Below are positions 36,494 to 45,941 of a stretch of 64,000 bases of DNA, piece by piece. Source of the stretch: JAFGRR01 sp964563855 (GTDB lineage Bacteria > Planctomycetota > Phycisphaerae > UBA1845 > Fen-1342); the NCBI GenBank assembly GCA_964563855.1, contig CAZLYU010000001.1, forward strand, positions 149,228-213,227, in the 5' to 3' direction. The stretch's first letter is position 1; the number at the start of each line of letters is the position of its first letter. The notes under the pieces were generated by a model, which saw nothing but the letters and a program-made list of their open reading frames with translations, ran no database searches and was not told the DNA's origin. Made by a program: the position numbers and the translations under genes.

Positions 36494-36849
36494 GACTGCT
36501 CCTCTGCGGTTTGTGATTCGACAAAGGCCTTCAGCGCGTCGAGCTTCACCTGCCAGAACAAGCGATAGCGCTCCAGCCACACATCGACGTGTTGCAGGGG
36601 CTCCGGGTTGAGTTGATAGATACGCGCGCGGCCGCGCGTTTCCCGGCGCACCAACCGCGCTGCGTGCAACACACGCAAGTGACGCGAGACCGCGGGGCGG
36701 CTCACGGAGAACTGCCGCGCAATCTCGCCGGCGGAGCGCCGCCCGGCGCGAAGCGTATCGAGGATGGCGCGACGCGTGGGGTCGGCGATCGCCAGGTAGA
36801 TACTGTCGAGTTGTTCCGGCGGCGGCAGCGATGGCACGCTTAGCTCCAT
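36490..36849 (-). CDS. ArsR-family winged-helix repressor
   Basis: The 119-residue protein has the ArsR/SmtB-type DNA-binding core: IYLAIADPTRRAILDTL, then EIARQFSVSRPAVSRHLRVLHAARLV and a wing RRETRGRARIYQL. No Cys metal sites are visible, and the C-terminal WLERYRLFWQVKLDAL helix is typical of the subgroup that pairs with SRPBCC proteins. The ATG at 36849 is 7 bases from a strong palindrome; a GTG at 36837 has GGAG 6 bases upstream and may be the true start. It is translationally coupled to the SRPBCC gene. Confidence 0.85.
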   Translation of the reverse strand: MELSVPSLPPPEQLDSIYLAIADPTRRAILDTLRAGRRSAGEIARQFSVSRPAVSRHLRVLHAARLVRRETRGRARIYQLNPEPLQHVDVWLERYRLFWQVKLDALKAFVESQTAEEQS

Positions 36850-36856
36850 CTTATAA

Positions 36857-36880
36857 ATATGTAACAGATAAGTTACATAT
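36857..36880. promoter_or_regulatory. Perfect 9-bp inverted repeat, candidate ArsR-family operator
   Basis: ATATGTAAC at 36857-36865 and GTTACATAT at 36872-36880 are exact complements around six bases. The site lies just upstream of the repressor gene in an AT-rich island. Position and symmetry suit autoregulation of the ArsR/SRPBCC operon. Confidence 0.6.
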
Positions 36881-37044
36881 GTAATGAGGCTGCGTCAATT
36901 GAGGGCCACGCGGTTCCGCGGCGCGCCAGCATCCGGGGCCGGTCTGCTATCCGCGACCGATCCGCCATTGCGATCGCGGGCGGTTACCATCGAGCGACGC
37001 CGGCGTTCGGTTTCAAACGGCGTAAACGAGAGAGGGAAACAAGC

Positions 37045-38445
37045 ATGTGCAAAAGATTCGGATCGCGTGGTTTGGGATGCGCGCTCCTGGCGCTGTCGGC
37101 GGCGGCGCCAGCCTTCGGGCAGCTTCAGAGCGGGACATTCTCAAACACCGACTTTGACAACGTGAGTCGCTACTTTCACGCAGCCAGCACGCTGCCCGAC
37201 GGCGTGGTCATGGTCAGCGGCGGCCTCGGCCTGCAGATTTTCCCGCCGAGCTTGCTGTCGCTCAATGCGATCACGTTCTACAACGCGCAGACCAATACGT
37301 TCAGCAGCAGTTACACACCGCTCGCCGGCGGGACCCCGGTCTCACCGACTCTCGCGACCGCCCGCAGCAGTCACACACAAACGCCGCTGCCAGATGGACG
37401 CGTGTTGATCACCGGCGGCAATGTCGGCGCGTCCGGCACATCCGCGGGCACGCCCACCAACGCGGTCGAAATTTTTGATCCGTTCACCGGACAGGTGACC
37501 GTCGGCCCGGCGATGAACATCGTGCGCGCGGCGCACACAGCGACCTTGTTGCGCGACGGTCGCGTGCTCGTCGCCGGCGCCGGGTCGTGGCAGATCTTCA
37601 ATCCGGTGACGAACCTGTGGACGGCGAGCGCCGCCCTGCAGCGCACCCGCACCGCTCATGCCGCCGTATTGCTGCCCAACTTCGCGGGCGTGCGCGGCGA
37701 TGATCGCGTGTTGCTGGTCGGCGGGGGCGGAAACGGCGCGAACACGCTCGAATTGCTCGACCCGGCGACCCGCACCAGCGTACTCGCGGGCGAAACCCTT
37801 AGCGTCGGACTCGATGATCTCGCCGCCACCCGTCTGCCCAGCGAGCTGGTGTTCATTGTTGGCGGCCAAGATACGTCAACGGGAAACACGGTGAGCGACA
37901 CCTATCTCTACGACCCGGTGCTCGATGATCTCGTGCCCGGACCCGCGACGCCGGCCCGTTCTGCAGGCCTCGCCGACCACCAGTTGGTGCGTTTCGGCCC
38001 GTATGTGTTTGTCTTCGGCGGCGAACAACAGCTCAACGGCGTCGACACGATCCTCGACTACGCCGCCGTGTTCGACGGCGTGACGCAATCGTGGCTTGAA
38101 AGCGGGACGATGTTGAACGTGCGCGACGACTTTGCCGTCGCGCCGCTCAGTTCTTCGAGTGTGCTGCTGATCGACGGCGGCGTGCCGTTGTTTGGTCAGG
38201 AAGCGCCATCGGTGGCTTGCGAACGCTTCACCGTAACGCTGTCCGATGCGATCAAGCGCGGCGATCAGGACAACGACGCCGATGTCGACATTGACGATCT
38301 CGACCTCGCGGCCGCATGCCTCAACGGCCCGCTCGGTGGGCGTCTGGTGTTCAATTGTCGCGCCGCGGATCTCGACGCCGACGGCGACGCCGACCTCTCA
38401 GATCTCGCCGCGTTGCAGCCCTTGGTGGATAGCGCCACCCTCTAG
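37045..38445 (+). CDS. Secreted kelch-repeat protein with C-terminal dockerin-like module
   Basis: The 466-residue precursor has a signal peptide (cleavage near AFG-Q, residues 24-26). About five kelch blades follow, recognisable by repeats of LPDGRVLITGG, DGRVLVAGAGS, DRVLLVGGGG, LVFIVGG and YVFVFGGE, with YD/FDP strands between. The last ~60 residues hold DQDNDADVDIDDLDL, then CLNGP, a second Cys and DLDADGDADLSDLAALQ. This matches the ends of the GH3 and C15-like proteins in this window. It is expected to be outside the cytoplasm; the ligand is unknown. Confidence 0.8.
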   Translation: MCKRFGSRGLGCALLALSAAAPAFGQLQSGTFSNTDFDNVSRYFHAASTLPDGVVMVSGGLGLQIFPPSLLSLNAITFYNAQTNTFSSSYTPLAGGTPVSPTLATARSSHTQTPLPDGRVLITGGNVGASGTSAGTPTNAVEIFDPFTGQVTVGPAMNIVRAAHTATLLRDGRVLVAGAGSWQIFNPVTNLWTASAALQRTRTAHAAVLLPNFAGVRGDDRVLLVGGGGNGANTLELLDPATRTSVLAGETLSVGLDDLAATRLPSELVFIVGGQDTSTGNTVSDTYLYDPVLDDLVPGPATPARSAGLADHQLVRFGPYVFVFGGEQQLNGVDTILDYAAVFDGVTQSWLESGTMLNVRDDFAVAPLSSSSVLLIDGGVPLFGQEAPSVACERFTVTLSDAIKRGDQDNDADVDIDDLDLAAACLNGPLGGRLVFNCRAADLDADGDADLSDLAALQPLVDSATL

Positions 38446-38488
38446 TTGAATCCAGCCTGACGGTTCCTGCGCATGCCGCCGACGCGCG

Positions 38489-39613
38489 TCAGAACGACTC
38501 CGCCAGCCACGCAGCCACGCGATGCGCGGCGTCGGGAAGCCCCTGGCGGCGGGCGGCGTCGCTCATCTGCTGATAGCGGTCAGCTTCAATGACGCCTTCG
38601 AGCGCGGCCTCCAATTGCGGACCGGTCTGCTGTGCGTCCCGCGCATCCTCCACCACCGCCGCTGCACCGGCGGCGGCGAGTTGCTCGGCGTTGGCGTGCT
38701 GGTGTCGGTCGCGATGGAACGGGTAGGGCAGGAGCACGCTGGCCCGTCCCAGCGTCGTGAGCTCCGCCAGCGTCGACGCACCCGCCCGTGAAACCACCAC
38801 GTCCGCCGCCGCGATCGCCTCCGCCATGTGTTCGGTGAAATCGATGGCGGTCGTGCGATCGGCCGGGGCGCCGGCGGCGTTGTACGCTGACTGAACGCGC
38901 TGCAGATCGCCGGCGCCGGTGAGGTGCAGGAGCCGCCAATCATGATGCCGGCGCGCCACAACCGGCCAGACGCGCACCATGGCGTCGTTCACGGTCCGCG
39001 CGCCCTGCGACGCACCAGTTACCAGCAGCAGCCGACCTTCCGCCGGCATCGAAAAATGCGCTCGACCAACGTCGCGGGCGTCAGACTTTGCCGCGAGCGC
39101 GCGAAACGCCGGCCGAATCGGGCAGCCGACGACTTCGACCCGTGCGCCGGGCAGCCGTGCGACGGTCGCGTCCCACTGCGCAAACACGCGGTCGGTGCGG
39201 CTTGCAAGGAATCGGTTCGCGCGGCCGGGGATGACGTCGGGGTTCAGGATCGCCGCGGGGACCCCGGCGCGGTGCGCCGCGACAACCGGCGGGCCCGCCG
39301 CGTAACCGCCGAGTCCGAGGACGGCGGCGACGCGACGCTCCCGCATGACCGACCGCGCGATGGCGCCGCTGGCGCGCCACGCGCGCCAGAAGGCGATGAG
39401 CCGCCAAGGTCGGGACGGAACCGGTCGCACGGGTTGCACGACCTGCTCCATGGCGTGGGAACGCAGAATGTCACGGTCGAGCGGGCGGTCGGTAGTCAGA
39501 AAGAGGGCGCGTGCGGACGGCTCTCGATCGCACAGAGCACGAGCCACCGCCAGACCCGGGTAGAGGTGTCCGCCGGTGCCGCCGCCGGCGAAGATCACGG
39601 TTGGGGGCTGCAT
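38489..39613 (-). CDS. murG: UDP-N-acetylglucosamine--N-acetylmuramyl-(pentapeptide) pyrophosphoryl-undecaprenol N-acetylglucosamine transferase
   Basis: MurG adds GlcNAc to lipid I to make lipid II on the inner face of the membrane. The N-terminal FAGGGTGGHLYPGLAVA is the donor/acceptor glycine loop, ITGASQGARTVND-like sequence (here VTGASQGARTVND) starts the second domain, and VVSRAGASTLAELTTLGRASVLLPYP is the nucleotide-sugar site. The 374-residue length is normal. It stands apart from any division/cell-wall cluster, which suggests a dispersed dcw region. Confidence 0.93.
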   Translation of the reverse strand: MQPPTVIFAGGGTGGHLYPGLAVARALCDREPSARALFLTTDRPLDRDILRSHAMEQVVQPVRPVPSRPWRLIAFWRAWRASGAIARSVMRERRVAAVLGLGGYAAGPPVVAAHRAGVPAAILNPDVIPGRANRFLASRTDRVFAQWDATVARLPGARVEVVGCPIRPAFRALAAKSDARDVGRAHFSMPAEGRLLLVTGASQGARTVNDAMVRVWPVVARRHHDWRLLHLTGAGDLQRVQSAYNAAGAPADRTTAIDFTEHMAEAIAAADVVVSRAGASTLAELTTLGRASVLLPYPFHRDRHQHANAEQLAAAGAAAVVEDARDAQQTGPQLEAALEGVIEADRYQQMSDAARRQGLPDAAHRVAAWLAESF

Positions 39614-39875
39614 CCGCGTCTCTCTCGAAAACGGTGCGGGTGAAGTAAACCATTTGTCATGGTTGCCCGCTCGGCTATCATGCCGCTAGGCGTTGTTGGG
39701 GATTGCCCGCGCGCCTCGGAAGGCGCACTTCGCGCCGCCGGCGAGCCTTATACCGGAAGTTGACGCCGCCAGTGGGGCCGGAGCGAACAAAACAGTTCTG
39801 CATCACGCGGCAGTGGTCGCGGCAGGGTGGGTATGCGCTCGGGGCCACGTGGGACGCGGGTCGGAGACACATGTG

Positions 39876-42800
39876 ATGACGGAATCCCGTATGAGCCAGG
39901 CTTGGCGTTCGCCCCTGGTGTTGGTCTGTGTGGCGACCGCGTGGTTCGTTGCAGCCTCTGGCGCCGAGGTCGTCGGGCCGCCGGGACCACCGAGCGGCGA
40001 GCGGCCGCAGCGGATGCCGCTGGCGCAGGTGCGGGCGCTGGCCGCCGAGCGCGGCTGGGCGACGCGTATTGAGCGCGACGGGCGTCTGATCGAGCTGGTC
40101 GACATCCGCGACGGTCGTCCGATCTACTTCACCACGCACAATCTGACGTCGGCCCGAACGATCAATGCGTTCGACGTGTGGCCCGACTCGCCGGGTGGGG
40201 CCACGTACGGCCTGACCGGTGACGGTGTGCTGCTGGGCGTGTGGGACGGCGGTCGTATGCGCACCAGCCACCAAGAGTTTGACGCCCGCGTATCGGTGCG
40301 CGACGGCTCGGCGTCTGACGCGTTGCCCGATGGCCATGCAACGCACGTCGGGGGCACGGTTGCCGCGCGGGGCATCGAAGCCGCCGCCCGCGGTATGTCG
40401 TACCGGTCGACCGTCCACTCGTATGACTGGTTCTCCGACGACATCGAAATGGCCAACGCGGAACAGAACACGCTGATCCGCGCGTCGAACCACTCGTATG
40501 GTCAATTGGCCGGCTGGCATTTTGACGACTTCGGCCCGGGTCTTGGCTGGTATTGGTTCGGCGACCCCAGTGTGGACCCGCTTGAAGACTATCAGTTCGG
40601 CTTTTACACCGTCGACGCGTTCTTCATCGACGACGTGCTGTATGGATCCGACCGCTACCTCGCGGTCTGGGCGGCGGGCAACGACCGGGCGACTGAGGGC
40701 CCGGGCCCGGGCGAATCCCACTTCGTCGCGCCGAACGGATTCTGGCAGATCAGCACCCAACAGCGAAACCCCAACACCGTTGACGGCTACGATTCGCTCT
40801 CGCCGCCATCGAGCGCGAAGAACCCAATCGTGGTTGGGGCGATTTGGGGCGAAGTGGACAGTGAAACGTTGCCGCTCGCGCAGGCCTTCGGCTTCACCGG
40901 GGATCCGATGCAGACCGCCGATTTCTCCAATTGGGGACCGACCGATGACGGGCGCATCAAGCCCGACCTGGTCGCCAAAGGCGAACTCGTCTACTCCACT
41001 AGTGGCTTCGGCGATCGCGAATATGAACTCAACAGCGGAACATCAATGGCGGCGCCAGCCGTGACGGGCGGACTTGGCTTGCTTGTCCAGGCCCATCGTC
41101 AAGCGAACAGCGTCGGCGCCTCGCAGGACATGCGTGGGGAAACGCTCAAGGCGCTCGCGCTGCACACCGCGACCGACGCTGACGGCGTCCCCGGGCCCGA
41201 CTACCGCACCGGCTGGGGCGTTTTCAATGTGCGTGCGGCGGTGGACGTGATCCGCCAGGACGCAACGTCGCCGCTGATGATTTCCGAGCACATCCTCACG
41301 CAGAAGCCAGGCGACAACGATCAAAACCCGGATCCGAATGACGGCCAGGTGAGCCTGTTCGCGTCGACCACGGCCGGCGTTCCGCTGCGGGTCACCATTG
41401 CTTGGATGGATCCGCCCGGCGATGTCGGACAGCTCCTTCGAACCGTTGACAATCCGACCTCGGTGCTCGAGAACGACCTCGACTTGCGGGTCACGTCGTT
41501 GACCAGCGGTGCGGTGTTCACGCCGTGGGTGCTCGACCCGACCAACCCCAGCGCCGCCGCGACCACTGGCGACAACGCGCGCGACAACGTCGAACAGGTC
41601 GTCGTGCCGGCCCCTGCCGGCGATGTGTACCAGATTCGGGTTACTCACAAACGCGACACCCTGGTCGACACGCGCGGCGAAGGCGATCGCCCCCAGCAAC
41701 GCTTCTCCGTCGTCGTAACCGGCGCTTCGGCGCTCGGCGTCGGCGGGCGGCCGTTGGTCTCGCCGCAGGTGCTGTCGGTCGCGGAGGGTCAGGTCGGTCA
41801 GTTCTCGGTGCAGTTGCTCGAGCCGCCGGGGACTGACACCGTGTTGACGGTGACCCGCGCCGCGGGCAGTAGTGACAAACTGCAGCTCTCGGCCGGCGCC
41901 TCGCAGACGCTGACGTTCAACAACTCGAACTGGGATCGTCCGCAGGCCGTCGCTGTTACCGCACTCGCCGATGTGGACGCCTGCGACGACACCGCAACCT
42001 TCAACATCACCGGCGCCGCCGGCGAGACGACGGTTACCGCGTTCCAGGCCGACGCGAACCTGAGCTTGAATGTTTCCCGCACCGCGCTGGATCTGGCGGA
42101 GGGTGAGAGCGGCGACGTGACTGTCAGCCTGTCGTCCCCGCCATGCAGTGCGTCGATCGAAGTTGAAGTGCTCAAGACGACCGGGGCCAGCAACATCAAT
42201 GTCGTTGGCAGCGGCGTGCTCACGTTTACCGCCGCGAACTACAACGTCCCGCAGACGGTGCGTTTCACCGCAAGCCAGGACGACCAGGACTACCTGGATG
42301 GGATCGCGACCTTTGACATCGTCACCCGCACGCAAGCCCGTGTGACGAGCCGCGTGACCGTCGCGGATGCCGACGACGACACGCTCGGCGTGGTCGCCAA
42401 CACCAACCAAGTGCGCGTGCGCGAGGGCGGCGAGGCCGCAATCACCCTGTCGCTGAACGGACCGCCGCCGGAAACGATTGAAGTCGCCGTCACGCGGCAG
42501 TCCGGCGACGAAGATCTCGTGGTGACCACCGGCGCGACGCTGACGTTCACCGCGCAAGACTTCGCGACCGGTCAGACGGTTCGCTTTGCGGCCGCCGAAG
42601 ACAACGACCGCATCGACGGCGCCGCCACGTTCGTCGCGGCGTTGGTCGGCTTCGAGGGCGACTCACGGCAGATTCGCGTAAGCGAGATCGAGAACGATGA
42701 GTTGACCATCCTGGCGGATCCGCTCGTGCTCGAAGTGGAAGAGCTTAGCGACGTGAACTTCGGCGTGACGCTCAACGGGCCCCCGGGGCGCCCGCTGACC

Positions 42801-43496
42801 GTCGCGGTCAGCATGTTGCCCGGCGATCCGGATGTCGGCCTGGTCGGCCCCCTGTCGCTGACGTTCGACGACACCAACTGGGATGTGCCGCAGTTGGTCA
42901 CGCTGTCCGCAGTCGCCGACTCGGATGACGTCTCGAATTCGGCGCGGGTCCAATTGCTCGCCGAAGGATTACCCACGCGCGTGGTCGTGGTGCATACCAA
43001 GGAGTTGGTGGCGTTCGCCCGTCCGTCGACGCCCGCCCAGCCCACACCGGCGCAGCAGGCGTTCGAGGTGCCGCTCAATGTCACGCTGCGCTGGACGCCG
43101 TCGACCATGGCGTCGGGATATGAGGTTTACCTGAGCGCCAGCGGAACCCCGGGCCCCGATGATCTGCACGGCTTCACCGATGTCGCCGAGTACCAGTTGA
43201 TCGGTTTGGCGCCCGAAACGACCTATCGCTGGCGCGTCATGGCGAGCAACCAAGGCGGCCGGACTGGAAGCCCCACGTGGACCTTCCGAACGCAGGCCGC
43301 GCAAACGAATAACACCCCGAACGACGGTATGGATGACCCCAACGACGGCGCCGCTGATCCCAACACGCCGGCGGATCCCAACGATCCAGCAGAACCGGCG
43401 GATCCGCCGGCCGTTCCCGCCCCATGCGGGGCGCCGGTGGCGCTCGCGATGCTGTTGCTGTTTGGTGCGGTAAGAATCGGTCGGAAGCTGCTCTAG
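39876..43496 (+). CDS. Secreted subtilisin-like (S8) protease with beta-sandwich repeats, FN3 and C-terminal sorting-type tail
   Basis: The 1206-residue precursor begins with a signal peptide (WRSPLVLVCVATAWFVAASGA). The S8 catalytic triad is Asp124 (VWDGG), His154 (GHATHVGG) and Ser390 (GTSMAAP). After a P-domain-like beta region come four repeats of about 100 residues resembling Calx-beta/cadherin-like modules (each with VAEG or VREG then LTFT-N-), then an FN3 domain (APETTYRWRVMASN). A DPN/DP-rich spacer follows, and the end is PCGAPVALAMLLLFG with a basic RIGRKLL. That end is a hydrophobic helix behind a Cys-Gly, like tripartite surface-sorting signals. Frames open to 39693; starts at 39876 or 39891. 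Confidence 0.85.
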   Translation: MTESRMSQAWRSPLVLVCVATAWFVAASGAEVVGPPGPPSGERPQRMPLAQVRALAAERGWATRIERDGRLIELVDIRDGRPIYFTTHNLTSARTINAFDVWPDSPGGATYGLTGDGVLLGVWDGGRMRTSHQEFDARVSVRDGSASDALPDGHATHVGGTVAARGIEAAARGMSYRSTVHSYDWFSDDIEMANAEQNTLIRASNHSYGQLAGWHFDDFGPGLGWYWFGDPSVDPLEDYQFGFYTVDAFFIDDVLYGSDRYLAVWAAGNDRATEGPGPGESHFVAPNGFWQISTQQRNPNTVDGYDSLSPPSSAKNPIVVGAIWGEVDSETLPLAQAFGFTGDPMQTADFSNWGPTDDGRIKPDLVAKGELVYSTSGFGDREYELNSGTSMAAPAVTGGLGLLVQAHRQANSVGASQDMRGETLKALALHTATDADGVPGPDYRTGWGVFNVRAAVDVIRQDATSPLMISEHILTQKPGDNDQNPDPNDGQVSLFASTTAGVPLRVTIAWMDPPGDVGQLLRTVDNPTSVLENDLDLRVTSLTSGAVFTPWVLDPTNPSAAATTGDNARDNVEQVVVPAPAGDVYQIRVTHKRDTLVDTRGEGDRPQQRFSVVVTGASALGVGGRPLVSPQVLSVAEGQVGQFSVQLLEPPGTDTVLTVTRAAGSSDKLQLSAGASQTLTFNNSNWDRPQAVAVTALADVDACDDTATFNITGAAGETTVTAFQADANLSLNVSRTALDLAEGESGDVTVSLSSPPCSASIEVEVLKTTGASNINVVGSGVLTFTAANYNVPQTVRFTASQDDQDYLDGIATFDIVTRTQARVTSRVTVADADDDTLGVVANTNQVRVREGGEAAITLSLNGPPPETIEVAVTRQSGDEDLVVTTGATLTFTAQDFATGQTVRFAAAEDNDRIDGAATFVAALVGFEGDSRQIRVSEIENDELTILADPLVLEVEELSDVNFGVTLNGPPGRPLTVAVSMLPGDPDVGLVGPLSLTFDDTNWDVPQLVTLSAVADSDDVSNSARVQLLAEGLPTRVVVVHTKELVAFARPSTPAQPTPAQQAFEVPLNVTLRWTPSTMASGYEVYLSASGTPGPDDLHGFTDVAEYQLIGLAPETTYRWRVMASNQGGRTGSPTWTFRTQAAQTNNTPNDGMDDPNDGAADPNTPADPNDPAEPADPPAVPAPCGAPVALAMLLLFGAVRIGRKLL

Positions 43497-43524
43497 CCGA
43501 GCCGCTTCCCGGATCAAACGCGGC

Positions 43525-44532
43525 TCACTGCGACGTTCGACGCTGGTCGGCGTCGCGTCCATGTGGGTGGAACTGTTCGTGCATACGCCGCAGGCGAGCG
43601 GTTTGCACGTGCGTGTAAATCTCGGTCGTGCCGACCGACGCGTGTCCGAGCAGTTCCTGCACGACCCGCAGGTCGGCCCCACCCTCCAGCAAGTGCGTCG
43701 CAAAACTGTGACGCAGCGTGTGTGGGCTCACCTGCCCCGCGGCCCCGCGCTGCAGCGCCGCCGCTCGCACGATGCGGTAGACCGTCGTGCGCTCAATGGG
43801 CCCGCCCGACTTGCTCAAGAACAAGCGCGCCAGCTTGTTTTGCCTTGGAGAGAGCGGCGTCGGCAGACGGCCGGTGCGCTGGCCGCGCTCGATCAGGCGT
43901 GGTCGAAGTTCACTCACATAGGTTTCGATCGCGTCAGCAGCCGCCTCTCCCAGCGGCGTGACGCGTTCGCGGCGCCCCTTGCCCATCACACGCACATAGC
44001 GAGCCACGAGATTCGTGTCGTTGAGCGTGAGCGTGCAGAGCTCCGTTGCCCGCAATCCACAGGCGTAGCACAGTTCGAGCAACGCGCGGTCGCGTAGATG
44101 CAAATCATGATTCGCATCCGGCGCGGTCACGAGGTCCGCCGCTGCGCTCAGATTCAGCGTCTTCGGTAACGGCCGGCCAACCCGCGGCGTCTCGAGCAAA
44201 GCGGCGGCGTCATGCCGCATCCGGTTCGTCTCCCGCAACCAGCGAAAGAAGACCCGCAGCGCGGTGACGTGTCGCGCAATGGTGCGCACCGCGTAGCCGC
44301 GCTCATGCAGTTTCATGAGAAACCGTTGGATCACGGTCGGGCGGTAGTCGTCAGGCCCGCCAACGCCGCACTCCTGCAGAAAGACGCCCCACTTCATCAG
44401 GTCGCGGCGATAAGCGGCGATCGTGTTATGGGCGAGGCCGGCCTCGGCGGCCTGGTGCGTGGCGAACGCCGACAGCAACGCACGAAACGCGTCGCTCACC
44501 TCCGCGTGATCTGCGGCTTCCTGGTCGTTCAT
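43525..44532 (-). CDS. xerD: Tyrosine recombinase XerD-type
   Basis: The 335-residue site-specific recombinase resembles XerC/D of chromosome dimer resolution. The catalytic set is complete: Arg161 (GLRATEL), Lys185 (GKGRRER), His271 and Arg274 (HTLRHSF), His297 (LGHAS) and Tyr306 (EIYTHV). The SAM-like N-terminal domain (HNTIAAYRRDL) is also present. No mobile-element genes or att-like repeats flank it, which favours a housekeeping role. Whether it is XerC or XerD cannot be fixed from one gene. Confidence 0.88.
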   Translation of the reverse strand: MNDQEAADHAEVSDAFRALLSAFATHQAAEAGLAHNTIAAYRRDLMKWGVFLQECGVGGPDDYRPTVIQRFLMKLHERGYAVRTIARHVTALRVFFRWLRETNRMRHDAAALLETPRVGRPLPKTLNLSAAADLVTAPDANHDLHLRDRALLELCYACGLRATELCTLTLNDTNLVARYVRVMGKGRRERVTPLGEAAADAIETYVSELRPRLIERGQRTGRLPTPLSPRQNKLARLFLSKSGGPIERTTVYRIVRAAALQRGAAGQVSPHTLRHSFATHLLEGGADLRVVQELLGHASVGTTEIYTHVQTARLRRMHEQFHPHGRDADQRRTSQ

Positions 44533-44654
44533 TCGCGCCTCCCTGCGCTGGGCGTCGTCGCTTGCGACTGTAATATAAGGCAGGTCCGCAAGCGCGGTTT
44601 ACATTCGTAGGGCAGCGCCCGCCGCCGCCTTCAAGCACGCAAGGAGGCGTGTTC

Positions 44655-45941
44655 GTGAAGCAGCAGAAGATGATCTTCAGTCGCACGGCGCGGCCGCGCC
44701 GGCGTAGACCACTCCGCAGTTGGCTGATTTTCGGCGGCGTCGGCGTCGCGTTGATCGCCACGACCGTCGGCATCGCCCCCAGACTGTTTTGGGAGCGCCC
44801 CGACGAGACCACGCTCGCCGCTGACGACGGCGCGGCCGAGGTTGAGACGGTCGCTGATGAGCGGCTCGATGCCTCCCCCGTCATCGCGATGGGTCGCGAG
44901 CCGGGCGCAACCCGCGAGAACCCGCGCGTCCCCGAGACGCCGCAGGCCGAGACCGCGGCGCACGCGACTAGCCCGACGCGCGACGCGGCGCTTCGACCGG
45001 CGAACGCCGCCGCTTCGCCGCCGACCATCCCAGAGCCAACCCGCCCGCCGTCAGATGAGCGCGTTCTAGCTGATCCTCGCGAGGCGGCGCCCGAGGAGAC
45101 GCTTGTCCCGCAACACGCGGCGACGCAACCAAGCCCGTCACCGACACCCGCGCTCGTCGCCGGCGCCGATCCGGCCGCGTCGCAGCCCGCGACGCCGTCG
45201 GAGCTGGACGTCGCCCGCCGGCTGCTCGAGCGCGGCGAGTATGTCGCGGCCCGCGAGCACTTGGTGAAGACGCTGGAGAACGTGGTGTCGGAGCGCACCC
45301 GCGCGGGCGCCCGCGCCCTGCTCATGGACGCCGCCAACGAGACCGTGTTCGCTCCGCGTCGCAGTCGCGAAGATCCGCTGATCGCGTGGCGCACGATCGG
45401 CGTCGGCGACCGTCTCATTCGCATCGCGGCGGAATATGAGGTTCCATACGACATCATTCTACGCGTCAACAAGATCAGCGATGCGCGGCGCATCCGCGCC
45501 GGGCAGCACATCGGCATTCCGCGCGGCCCGTTTCACGCGCGTATCGACGTCAGCGAGTTCCGGCTCGACCTGTACTTGCGCGACACGTTCGTTCGCAGCT
45601 TCCCGGTCGCGCTCGGCGCCGAGCAGGGCACGCCCACCGGCGAGTGGCGCGTGCGCGAACGTCTGAAAGATCCGACCTACTACCCGCCGCCGTCGGCGCC
45701 CGAGCGTCGTATCGTGCAAGGCGGCGACCCGAATAACCCGCTGGGTCGCTATTGGATCGGTCTCGAGGGGGTGACAGGCGCGGCGGTCGGCGCGGAAGGC
45801 TACGGAATTCACGGCACCAATGAGCCGGACTCGATCGGCCGCGCCGTGTCCCTGGGCTGTGTGCGGCTCCGAAATGAAGACGCCGCCTGGGTCTACAGCG
45901 CGCTAGCGCCTGGCAAGTCGACTGTCCAGATCATCCCGTGA
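44655..45941 (+). CDS. LysM and L,D-transpeptidase (YkuD) membrane-anchored protein
   Basis: The 428-residue protein has a basic N-terminus, one membrane segment (about residues 22-42), and a Pro/Ala/Thr-rich periplasmic linker of about 150 residues. A LysM domain follows (YEVPYDIILRVNKISDARRIRAGQHIGIP), then a YkuD domain with HGTNEPDSIGRAVSLGCVRL, holding the catalytic His and Cys. It should bind peptidoglycan and form 3-3 cross-links or attach proteins. GGAGG at 44643-44647 is 7 bases before the GTG at 44655. Its stop overlaps the MBOAT start by one base (TGATG). Confidence 0.88.
   Translation: MKQQKMIFSRTARPRRRRPLRSWLIFGGVGVALIATTVGIAPRLFWERPDETTLAADDGAAEVETVADERLDASPVIAMGREPGATRENPRVPETPQAETAAHATSPTRDAALRPANAAASPPTIPEPTRPPSDERVLADPREAAPEETLVPQHAATQPSPSPTPALVAGADPAASQPATPSELDVARRLLERGEYVAAREHLVKTLENVVSERTRAGARALLMDAANETVFAPRRSREDPLIAWRTIGVGDRLIRIAAEYEVPYDIILRVNKISDARRIRAGQHIGIPRGPFHARIDVSEFRLDLYLRDTFVRSFPVALGAEQGTPTGEWRVRERLKDPTYYPPPSAPERRIVQGGDPNNPLGRYWIGLEGVTGAAVGAEGYGIHGTNEPDSIGRAVSLGCVRLRNEDAAWVYSALAPGKSTVQIIP

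Noticed and set aside
41043..42557. Minus-strand open frame of 504 codons opposite the S8 protease
   Set aside because: No recognisable domain. The plus strand encodes repeat modules in one uninterrupted frame.
43525..44532. xerD as integrase of a genomic island
   Set aside because: No att-like repeats, tRNA or mobile genes beside it; the sequence is like housekeeping Xer proteins.
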